Assembly: GCF_002257665.1 (NCBI RefSeq) | Contig: NZ_MQWB01000001.1 | Location: 249,482-281,883 of the forward strand | Length of the DNA: 32,402 bases | From: Rubricoccus marinus | Lineage (GTDB): Bacteria; Bacteroidota; Rhodothermia; Rhodothermales; Rubricoccaceae | Direction: 5' to 3' | Part shown: positions 1 through 6,331 of the stretch, piece by piece | Position numbering within the stretch: the first letter of the stretch is position 1 | Layout: every line of letters starts with the position of its first letter | Notes under the pieces: model-generated | The model's database searches: none | Told to the model about the DNA's origin: nothing | The model's input: only the letters and a program-made list of their open reading frames with translations | Made by a program: the position numbers and the translations under genes

Positions 1-1
1 C

Positions 2-1504
2 GCGATGCGGCAGGCGGGCGTCCGCTCGGTCCGCACGGGCCTGTTGCCGGACGCCGTGATCGCCGCCGCCGATCGGCTTGGCATCGCCGTCGCGCAGGAA
101 CTCCCATTTGCTGACCTCCCGGCCGAGCGGCTGCTCGCGGCGTTGCCCGAGGCGGAGCGGCTTCTGGCAGAGGCGCTGGCCCTCGCCGGACGCCACCCCT
201 CGGCCCGCCTCTTCATCCTCGCCAGAGGCGTCGACACCAGCGACCCGCGCGCGCGGCCGTACTTCGAGCGGCTGACCGCGCTCGCGCGCGAGCGCGGCCC
301 CGAGGGCACCCGCACGGCCTACCTCACCCGCTTCGTCGACGACGACCGCGCGGCCCAAACCGTGGACCTCGTTCTGCTCGACGCCAGAGGCATGGACCCC
401 CTGGCGCTGATGCGCCGCTGGCGCGCGCGCCACGAGACGCCCGTCGGGCTGGGCGCATGGGGCATGGGCGTCGTGCCCGGGCGCGAGGGCGGCTGGCGCC
501 GCGCCGGGACCGAGGCGCACCAGGGCCGAACGGCCGAGCGCACGCTGGACGCGTTCCTGAACATGGACGCGCCGCCAGAGGTCGCCTTCCTCTCACGCTG
601 GCGCGACCGCGAGGAGCGCGGCGCCCGCGCCGAGGTCGCCGGCCTCCGCTACGGCCTCCAGGACGCCGAGGGCCTCCGCCGCCCCGCAATGGAGGTCGCC
701 TCTGGCGTGTTCACCGGCCGCCAGCGCGTGTTCGCGTTCGACGCCGGCGCGCCCGCGCGCGCCAGAGGCTCGGGGCTTCTCGTGCTGTTGGGCTGGACGC
801 TCGCGCTCGGCCTGGGCACGCTGCTCGCGGTCTCGCCGCGGCTGGGCGGCTTGGTGCCGCAGTACTTTGGGCGGCGGGACCTCTACCGCGAGGCGATCCA
901 GAAGGGCTACGGGCTTTCCGGCGCCGTCACGGTCGGGCTCGCGACGTTCCTCGCGCTCGCCGTCGGCCTCGTTCTCGCGACGGTTCTCCGCGCCTTTGGC
1001 GCGACCGACGCGCTGGCCGTCGCCACCTCGGGCTGGGAGGCCGACGCGCAAAGCCGGCTGGTGAGCCTGGTCGGATCGCCGGCGTTGCTGGGCGCCCTGC
1101 TGGCGGTCCTGTACAGCGCGTGGCTGCTGTTCAACGTGGTCTGGGTGGGCACGCTCGCGGGGCGCCGCCGCCGGATGCGGACCGTGCAGGCGCTCTCGCT
1201 CGTCGTCTGGACGCGGTGGCCGTGGCTGCTCCTGCTCATCGGCGCGATGGCCGTGGCGTCGCTGCCCGGCGCCGCCTCTGGCCCCTGGGCGGCAACGCTT
1301 CTCGTGCTCGCGCTCGTCGTGGAGACCATCGCGGCCTACCGCACGATGGTGGACCTCACGTACGTCGGCGCGGTCTCGGCCGCGCGCGCGCTGGGCCTCG
1401 GCTTCGCGGTGCCGTTCCTGCTGATCCTGGCCGGCTCCGTCGTGTTCCTCGTCAGCGCAGGCGCCGAGATCGGCTTTCTCTGGCACCTCGCGGTGCGCTC
1501 CTAG
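2..1504 (+). CDS. Degenerate GH2-like TIM-barrel protein with six C-terminal membrane helices (5' partial)
   Basis: The reading frame is open to the left edge, so the N-terminus lies outside the window; the first in-frame ATG (base 5) is probably internal. The first ~45 visible residues (AGVRSVRTG...AADRLGIAVAQELPF) match the pattern of glycoside hydrolase family 2 barrels, where a strand with N-x-V-R is followed by 'DELGilvweE.P'. Where GH2 enzymes carry the acid/base 'NE' after 'hPSv', this protein has HPSARLFILARGVD. Where the nucleophile Glu is expected it has GLGAWGMG. Both catalytic glutamates therefore appear to be lost. Residues ~255-499 hold about six hydrophobic helices (for example GLLVLLGWTLALGLGTLL and FAVPFLLILAGSVVFLV) with a basic RRRRMR loop, reminiscent of Yip1-like membrane domains. 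I infer a membrane-anchored pseudo-glycosidase or sugar-binding protein; the substrate is unknown. Five or more copies of the 9-bp repeat lie inside. Confidence 0.7.
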   Translation, partial: AMRQAGVRSVRTGLLPDAVIAAADRLGIAVAQELPFADLPAERLLAALPEAERLLAEALALAGRHPSARLFILARGVDTSDPRARPYFERLTALARERGPEGTRTAYLTRFVDDDRAAQTVDLVLLDARGMDPLALMRRWRARHETPVGLGAWGMGVVPGREGGWRRAGTEAHQGRTAERTLDAFLNMDAPPEVAFLSRWRDREERGARAEVAGLRYGLQDAEGLRRPAMEVASGVFTGRQRVFAFDAGAPARARGSGLLVLLGWTLALGLGTLLAVSPRLGGLVPQYFGRRDLYREAIQKGYGLSGAVTVGLATFLALAVGLVLATVLRAFGATDALAVATSGWEADAQSRLVSLVGSPALLGALLAVLYSAWLLFNVVWVGTLAGRRRRMRTVQALSLVVWTRWPWLLLLIGAMAVASLPGAASGPWAATLLVLALVVETIAAYRTMVDLTYVGAVSAARALGLGFAVPFLLILAGSVVFLVSAGAEIGFLWHLAVRS

Positions 1505-1510
1505 GCTCGG

Positions 1511-1530
1511 GCGCCAGAGGCCTCTGGCGC
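1511..1530. repeat. Palindromic pair of the 9-bp iterated word
   Basis: GCGCCAGAGG-CCTCTGGCGC is a perfect 20-bp palindrome starting 7 bp after the stop of the preceding gene. It could fold as a transcript hairpin, but no T-tract follows. Confidence 0.8.
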
Positions 1531-1601
1531 GGCGCCCGGCGAAGCCTGTGTTCGGTCTCCAGTCGCGCGGGCACATGGCGAGCCGTGCGGGGTACGTACC
1601 G

Positions 1602-1609
1602 TACTTTCG
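1602..1609 (+). promoter_or_regulatory. Possible Bacteroidota-type -7 element (TACTTTCG)
   Basis: TACTTTCG differs by one base from the Bacteroidota -7 consensus TAnnTTTG and lies 22 bp before the GTG start of the DUF721 gene. No clear -33 TTG is present, so this is weak. Confidence 0.25.
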
Positions 1610-1630
1610 GCCCCCTTCCCACCCGCTCCC

Positions 1631-1924
1631 GTGTCCGCCTCCCACAAACCCCAGCCCATCGGCAACGTGCTGGGCGCGCTGTTCCAGGACCGCGGGTACC
1701 GCCAGAAGATCGACGAGTCCCGCGCCGTGGACGCGTGGCCGCGCGTGGCCGTGGCCGGCGCCGTCCGGGCGACCGAGAGCGCGTGGATGCGCGAGGGCGT
1801 GCTGACGGTCAAGCTCCGCAGCTCGGCGTGGCGCCATACGCTTCACCTCCAGCGCGAGCAGTGGCGGCAGAAGATCAACGAGCACCTCGGCCGCGAGGTC
1901 GTGCGCGAGATCGTCTTCCGGTAG
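1631..1924 (+). CDS. DUF721 / DciA-like protein
   Basis: This 97-residue protein has the layout of the short Bacteroidota DUF721 proteins: a PIGNVLGALF N-terminus, a central W-x-x-V (DAWPRVAVAGAVRAT), then REGVLTVKLRSSAWRHTLHLQREQWRQKINEHLG and a terminal VVREIVFR. DUF721 covers DciA, which in bacteria lacking DnaC/DnaI helps load the replicative helicase DnaB. The short form consists essentially of the conserved core, so a replication or nucleic-acid role is inferred from family only. The start is GTG, chosen because the conserved region begins within ten residues and no in-frame ATG lies upstream. No 9-bp repeat occurs inside; copies flank it at 1926-1960. Confidence 0.8.
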   Translation: MSASHKPQPIGNVLGALFQDRGYRQKIDESRAVDAWPRVAVAGAVRATESAWMREGVLTVKLRSSAWRHTLHLQREQWRQKINEHLGREVVREIVFR

Positions 1925-1967
1925 CGCCAGAGGCCCTTCCGCCGCTCGCCTCTGGCGAGAGCCGCCC

Positions 1968-2291
1968 ATGACGCCGATCCGTCTCCGCCAACTCGGCCAG
2001 TACGACGCCAGCTTCGAGGCCTCGGTCGACGCCGATGGCATCTGGCGCGTCGACGGCGGCAGCTACGTCACGCGCGGCGTGCGCGAGGGGCGTCTCTCCA
2101 GCGCAGAGCACGCCGCGATCGGGGCGCTCGCCGCGGCGGTCGCGATGCGCGAGACGCACGCCATCCCCGAGGACGCCAGAGGCTTTACGTCCACGCTGGA
2201 CGTGGGCGGCGACACGCTGGAGTGGTGGGGGCCGCCGCCGACGCCCGCGCTCCGTGCGCTCGCCAACGCGCTGGCCGGTCTCGGCGCCTGA
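1968..2291 (+). CDS. Hypothetical protein, 107 residues
   Basis: I do not recognise a named family. The protein starts MTPIRLRQLGQYDASFEASVDADG. It has an alternating strand-like N-terminal half, an alanine-rich helix (EHAAIGALAAAVAMRE), then TSTLDVGGDTLEWWGPPPTP and a closing helix ALRALANALAGL. There is no signal peptide, membrane segment or cysteine, so a small cytosolic alpha/beta protein is likely. The start ATG is 43 bp downstream of the DUF721 stop, and the same strand and short gap suggest co-transcription. The 9-bp repeat lies at 2176-2184, encoding Asp-Ala-Arg-Gly. Confidence 0.6.
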   Translation: MTPIRLRQLGQYDASFEASVDADGIWRVDGGSYVTRGVREGRLSSAEHAAIGALAAAVAMRETHAIPEDARGFTSTLDVGGDTLEWWGPPPTPALRALANALAGLGA

Positions 2292-2362
2292 GCGTCCGGC
2301 GGCTCCACCGAGCCCGGCGTCTATTCGGGTGCGCCTCTGGCGCCAGAAGCTTGGGACGGCGA

Positions 2363-2370
2363 TACTTGGG
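2363..2370 (+). promoter_or_regulatory. Possible -7 element (TACTTGGG)
   Basis: One mismatch to TAnnTTTG, 18 bp before the kinase ATG. The position resembles the candidates at 1602 and 5710. There is no -33 partner at normal spacing, so confidence is low. Confidence 0.2.
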
Positions 2371-2388
2371 CACCCCACCCCGCCGCCC

Positions 2389-5007
2389 ATGTCCGCCGAC
2401 CTCTCCACGACGTTGCTCCGCCAGAGGCGCTCGCTGGAGATCGTCTCCGAGGCGTACGACGTGCCTCTGGCGGAGCGCGAGGCGTTCCTCCGCGAGGCCT
2501 GCGGCGAGGACGCCGCGTTGCGCCGCGCCGTGGACGCGCTCCTGGCCGTGGACGAGCAGTCCGACGCCTTTCTCGACGGCGGGATGCTCGGCGTGCTGGA
2601 CGCCAACCCGCCGCCCGCCGAGGACGTGGGCGGCTACCGCGTGATCGGCGAGCTCGGCCGCGGCGGCATGGGCGTGGTCTACGCCGCCGAGCGCGCCGAC
2701 GGCACCTTCGAGAAAACCGTCGCGCTCAAGCTCGTGCAGGCCGCCAAAGCCTCGCCCGAGACCGTCCGCCGCTTTGAGCGCGAGCGCCGCGTGCTCGCGC
2801 GGCTGGACCACCCCGGCATCGCGCGGCTGCTCGACGGCGGCCTCACGCCCGACGGCCGCCCGTACTTCATCATGGAGCGCGTGGACGGCCAGCCGCTCAC
2901 CACCTACGCCGACGCCAGAGGCCTGGACCTCACCGCCCGCCTCCGCCTCTTCCTCGACGTGTGCGACGCCGTCGCGAGCGCGCACCGCCTCCTCATCGTC
3001 CACCGGGACCTCAAGCCGAGCAACATCCTCGTGGCCTCTGGCGAGAGCCAGGACGGGAGAGACGAAGAGAACGGTCCGGCCTCTGGCGCCAGAGGCGGGG
3101 CAGGCGCGCCCAGCCCTCAGAACCCGGCGGCCCCTGCTTCCGGCGCCGACGGCGCCCCTCGCGTCAAACTCCTCGACTTCGGCATCGCGAAGGCGTTGGA
3201 CGAGGACGACGAGGACGTGCTGACCCGCACCGGCGGCGCGCTCACGCCGGCCTACGCCGCGCCGGAACAGGTGGGCGGCGAGCCCATCACGGCCTCGACG
3301 GATGTGTACGCGCTGGGCGTGATCCTCTACGAGTTGCTGGTCGGGCGGCGGCCGTACTCGTTCCCCAACGCGGCCCCTGCTGAGGTGGCGCGCATCGTGC
3401 GCGAGGCCGAGCCGACGCGCCCGAGCGACGCCGCTTCGGAGCGCGGCGCGGACCGCGCGCCAGAGGCCTCTGGCGTGCATGCGGGGGCGACGCCCGCCCG
3501 CCTCCGCGGCGACCTCGACGCTATCGTCCTGACCGCGCTCCGCAAGGAGCCCGAGCGCCGCTACGCGTCGGCCGCGGCACTCGCCGACGACCTCCGCCGC
3601 TATCTGGACGGCCGGCCGGTAACGGCCCGTGGGGACGCGCTGAGCTACCGCGCCTCGCGGTTCGTGCGGCGGCACCGGCTCGCCGTGGGAGCCGGGGGCG
3701 CGCTCGTGCTCGCGCTCCTCGTGGGCGTGGGCGCAGTCCTCTGGCAGGCGCGCGAGACGGCGCGGGAGGCCACGCGCGCGAACGTGACGCTGGAGTACGT
3801 GCTGGGCATGTTCGAGGCCGTGGACCCGGTCGCGCTGGAGGGCGGGGACCTCACGCCAGAGGCCCTCCTCGCTCCAGGGCTCCGCCGCGCGGCCGCGCTC
3901 GACGGCCAGCCGCTCGTCCAGGCGTCGCTGCTCGAAGGGCTCGGACGCCTCGGCGTCAGCCTGGGCCTGTTCACCACCGCCGATTCCGTGCTCCAGCGCG
4001 CCGTCGCGCTCCGCCGCGCCGAGCAGGGCCGCGCGCACCCGGACATCGGGCTGCCGCTTACGCTCCTCACGCGCTCGCGCACCGCCGAAGGCCGCTACGA
4101 GGAGGCCCGCGCCGCGGGCGAAGAAGCCGTCCGGCTCCTGGCCTCTGGCGGGCGCCCGGGTGCACTCGCCGAGGCGCAGGTGTACCTCGCCGAGGTGCTC
4201 TACCGCGAGCGCGAGGACGACGCCGCGAAGGCGCTCTACCGCGCCGCCGCGGGCGCTGGCGCACCTCCCGCTACGACCGTGCAGGCGCTGCTCGGCTTGG
4301 CCGTTTTGCTCGACGAAGCCGACAGCCTGGACGCCGCGCTCCCGCTGTTCCGCCGCGCCACCGCGCTCGCGCAAGAGGCCTTCGGCCCCACCGATCCCCG
4401 CACCGCCGACGCGTTCTACGCCCACGCCGAAACCGTCGCCCGGACCGAGAACGCCGAGCAGGCGCGCACCCTCCACGAGCGGGCGCTGGCCATCTACGAG
4501 CGGGCCTACGGACGCGGCGACTACCGCACGGCGCAAAGCCTGTACACCCTCGCCGTTTTCCACGACTCGCGCGATCCGCAAGAGGCCGAGCGCTACTACC
4601 GCGCCGCGCTCCGCGCCTACGAGGCCTCCACGCTGGACGAGGACCACCTCTGGCGCGAGTACGCCCGCGTCGGGCTGGGAGGCCTGCTCCTGCGGACCGA
4701 CCGCCCGGCGGAGGCGCTGCCGCTGGTCAGCGCCGGCGCCGAGGCGTTCGCCACCGATCTCGGCGCAGACGACCCCCGCACGCTCTCGGCCCGCGCGCAA
4801 CGCGCCGCGGCGCTGATCGCGACGGGCCGGGAAGGTGAGGGCATCCGCCTCTTGCGCGAGGTCGACGCCGTGCTCGCGGCGTCGGAGCCCGCAGGAGCGT
4901 TCCGCCTCCGCGTGCTGGAGCGCCTCGAAGCCGCCCTCGCCGCGACGGGCCGCACGCCAGAGGCCCGCGCCGTGGCCACCCGCCGCGCGTCGCTGGGCGG
5001 AGCGTAG
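2389..5007 (+). CDS. Serine/threonine protein kinase with TM segment and C-terminal TPRs
   Basis: This 872-residue protein is a Pkn/Hanks-type kinase. Residues 1-80 form the helical N-terminal segment usual in TPR-kinases (AEREAFLREACGEDAALRRAVDALLAVDE). The kinase domain runs from about 82 to 405: glycine loop GELGRGGMGVV, catalytic Lys114 (VALKLVQ), HRDLKPSN at 205-212, DFGIAK from 263, then APEQ and the DVYALGVILYELL helix. One membrane helix lies near 431-453 (GALVLALLVGVGAVLW), putting the TPR-rich ~400-residue tail (many YRRAA / ALPLFRRATALAQEAFG units) outside the cytoplasm. Between the catalytic loop and DFG there is an extra ~38-residue Gly/Ala/Pro/Ser-rich loop built from the 9-bp repeat (3034-3159). 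ATG 2389 was chosen because the in-frame extension upstream overlaps the previous gene and looks non-coding. The signal it senses is unknown. Confidence 0.93.
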   Translation: MSADLSTTLLRQRRSLEIVSEAYDVPLAEREAFLREACGEDAALRRAVDALLAVDEQSDAFLDGGMLGVLDANPPPAEDVGGYRVIGELGRGGMGVVYAAERADGTFEKTVALKLVQAAKASPETVRRFERERRVLARLDHPGIARLLDGGLTPDGRPYFIMERVDGQPLTTYADARGLDLTARLRLFLDVCDAVASAHRLLIVHRDLKPSNILVASGESQDGRDEENGPASGARGGAGAPSPQNPAAPASGADGAPRVKLLDFGIAKALDEDDEDVLTRTGGALTPAYAAPEQVGGEPITASTDVYALGVILYELLVGRRPYSFPNAAPAEVARIVREAEPTRPSDAASERGADRAPEASGVHAGATPARLRGDLDAIVLTALRKEPERRYASAAALADDLRRYLDGRPVTARGDALSYRASRFVRRHRLAVGAGGALVLALLVGVGAVLWQARETAREATRANVTLEYVLGMFEAVDPVALEGGDLTPEALLAPGLRRAAALDGQPLVQASLLEGLGRLGVSLGLFTTADSVLQRAVALRRAEQGRAHPDIGLPLTLLTRSRTAEGRYEEARAAGEEAVRLLASGGRPGALAEAQVYLAEVLYREREDDAAKALYRAAAGAGAPPATTVQALLGLAVLLDEADSLDAALPLFRRATALAQEAFGPTDPRTADAFYAHAETVARTENAEQARTLHERALAIYERAYGRGDYRTAQSLYTLAVFHDSRDPQEAERYYRAALRAYEASTLDEDHLWREYARVGLGGLLLRTDRPAEALPLVSAGAEAFATDLGADDPRTLSARAQRAAALIATGREGEGIRLLREVDAVLAASEPAGAFRLRVLERLEAALAATGRTPEARAVATRRASLGGA

Positions 5008-5036
5008 GGGCGCCCGGGCCTCTCGCGGGCCGCGCA

Positions 5037-5071
5037 TAAAAACGGGCCGCCCCACAACGGTGGAGCGGCCC
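5037..5071 (-). terminator. Rho-independent terminator for the lipoprotein gene
   Basis: Read on the minus strand: GGGCCGC-t-CCAC, loop CGTT, GTGG-g-GCGGCCC, then a run of five T. It sits 25 bp past the minus-strand stop at 5096 and lies in the gap between two convergent genes. Confidence 0.8.
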
Positions 5072-5095
5072 GGCGCCAGAGGCGGGTTGGGGGCC

Positions 5096-5605
5096 TTAGA
5101 ACTCGGAGACGAGGCCGCCGGGGATCCGCTCCCACTGAGCGTCTTCGGGCGCTTCCACGATCTTCGTGGACGTGCCGATCAGCCGCTCCAGCAAGCCGAT
5201 CTCCATGAACGGCGGCGGCGGGGGCGGTGGGCACCGCTTGAACATGCGTCCCGCGATGGCCGTCACGCCGCTGCCTGGAGGCGGCTCGCTGCAGCGGGGC
5301 CCGCCGGTGGGCGCCAGGGCCTCTTGCGTTTTGAGGTCCATCGCGTCGTAGCCGACGCGCGTGAGCGCCTCGCCGATGAGGTACGCCTCGCCCACGCTGA
5401 GCTCTACGGTTTCGCCGTTGATGCGGAGCAACACGGCTTCGCCAGCGGCGCGCACCGCCGCGTTTTCGGTCACGAGGAACGCGTCGTCGCCGCCTTTCTG
5501 GGAGACGAGGGTGATCGGCGCGTCGGCGCCGGCGGAGGGCTGGGGCGCTCCGGCGTCGCACGCGGCGAGCGAGAGGGAGAGGAGGAAAACAGAGAGTCGG
5601 ATCAT
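5096..5605 (-). CDS. Small lipoprotein, proline-rich near the C-terminus
   Basis: This 169-residue protein begins MIRLSVFLLSLSLAACDAG, a type II signal peptide with lipobox LAAC, so the mature protein would be lipid-anchored at Cys17. The mature part has a strand-rich middle (AVLLRINGETVELSVGEAYLIGEAL), two cysteines (PRCSEP and KRCPPPP), a run of seven prolines (RCPPPPPPPF) and a C-terminus naming no known family. I do not recognise it. A long in-frame extension upstream exists, but the lipobox fixes the start at 5605. The gene has its own terminator downstream and is divergent from the zinc-ribbon gene, sharing a 132-bp upstream region. It contains no 9-bp repeat. Confidence 0.75.
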   Translation of the reverse strand: MIRLSVFLLSLSLAACDAGAPQPSAGADAPITLVSQKGGDDAFLVTENAAVRAAGEAVLLRINGETVELSVGEAYLIGEALTRVGYDAMDLKTQEALAPTGGPRCSEPPPGSGVTAIAGRMFKRCPPPPPPPFMEIGLLERLIGTSTKIVEAPEDAQWERIPGGLVSEF

Positions 5606-5709
5606 GTGTGGGATGCAAAGGGGCTCACCCTCCATACCGGAGGCGGTCGCGAAAGGCGTCACGGCGCCGCGGACTTTTTTCGGCCTCTGGCGCCCGAGTC
5701 CCGCAGCGG

Positions 5710-5717
5710 TAGGTTCG
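5710..5717 (+). promoter_or_regulatory. Possible -7 element (TAGGTTCG)
   Basis: One mismatch to TAnnTTTG, 20 bp before the ATG of the zinc-ribbon gene. A T6 run at 5675-5680 lies about 30 bp upstream of it. Confidence 0.3.
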
Positions 5718-5737
5718 GGCGCCTTCCCCTGCGCCAC

Positions 5738-6301
5738 ATGACCTGCCCCCTCTGCACCGCGGCCCTGGACCGCACCACGCTTCTCGCCTCCGGCGACGCC
5801 CCCGAGCTTCGCGGCTTCGCCTGCCCCGACGGCCACGGCACGTTCCTGCCCTCCGACCTCTACTTCGCGTGGCGCGAGGGGCGCGAGCCCTCCGACGCCA
5901 GCGGCGCGCTCCCCGCCTCGGAGGCTGTGGGCGACGTCAAGCAGGCCAAGCTGTGCCCGCAAGACGGGCGCATCATGCGCCGCTACCGGACGGACGCCGA
6001 GGGCTTCTGGCTGGACCGCTGCAGCACCTGCGGTGGCGTGTGGTTCGACGGCGACGAGTGGGACGCGACCGTCGAGGCCGGGCTCGTCGAACGCCTCGGC
6101 GCCATCTTCAGCGACGCGTGGCAGCGCAACGTGGAGGAGGCCCTCACGGCCCAACGATGGGACGACAAGCTGGAGGCCGAGATCGGCGCTGACGACCTCG
6201 CGCGCATCGACGCCTTCCGCGCGTGGGCGTGGGAGCACCCGCAGCGGCACCTCGTGTTCGCGCGCATGCAGGAACGCCCGGCCTCTGGCGCCGAGGAGTA
6301 A
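5738..6301 (+). CDS. Zinc-ribbon protein (TFIIB-type zinc finger)
   Basis: This 187-residue protein carries two zinc-binding pairs of motifs. The N-terminal one is CPLC (residues 3-6) with CPDGHG at 29-34. The second is CPQDGR at 73 with CSTCGGVWFDGDEW at 95-108. The latter matches the TFIIB-type zinc-finger domain seen in many bacterial proteins of unknown role (pattern 'l.rC..CgGvWfdagEl'). The C-terminal ~70 residues are helical (AWQRNVEEALTAQRWDDKLEAEIGADDLARIDAFRAWAWEHP) with no signal peptide or membrane segment, so the protein is likely cytosolic. ATG 5738 gives a start directly before the first CxxC; the long in-frame upstream extension crosses the lipoprotein gene and is rejected. 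Function beyond zinc binding is unknown. Confidence 0.82.
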   Translation: MTCPLCTAALDRTTLLASGDAPELRGFACPDGHGTFLPSDLYFAWREGREPSDASGALPASEAVGDVKQAKLCPQDGRIMRRYRTDAEGFWLDRCSTCGGVWFDGDEWDATVEAGLVERLGAIFSDAWQRNVEEALTAQRWDDKLEAEIGADDLARIDAFRAWAWEHPQRHLVFARMQERPASGAEE

Positions 6302-6319
6302 GCCTCTCGCGCCAGAGGC
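6302..6319. terminator. Short hairpin between convergent genes
   Basis: GCCTCT-cgcgcc-AGAGGC directly follows the stop of the zinc-ribbon gene and lies 13 bp from the stop of the convergent TonB-receptor gene. It is a variant of the 9-bp palindrome. There is no T-tract, so any terminator role is inferred. Confidence 0.4.
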
Positions 6320-6331
6320 CGGGCCCCGCGC

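Noticed and set aside
2035-2388. Longer N-terminus for the kinase
   Set aside because: It overlaps the preceding gene in another frame and reads as low-complexity Arg/Ser/Ala. ATG 2389 starts at the family-typical N-terminal segment.
2185-5055. Long minus-strand ORF (956 codons) opposite the kinase
   Set aside because: Shadow of the kinase/TPR gene; no recognisable motif.
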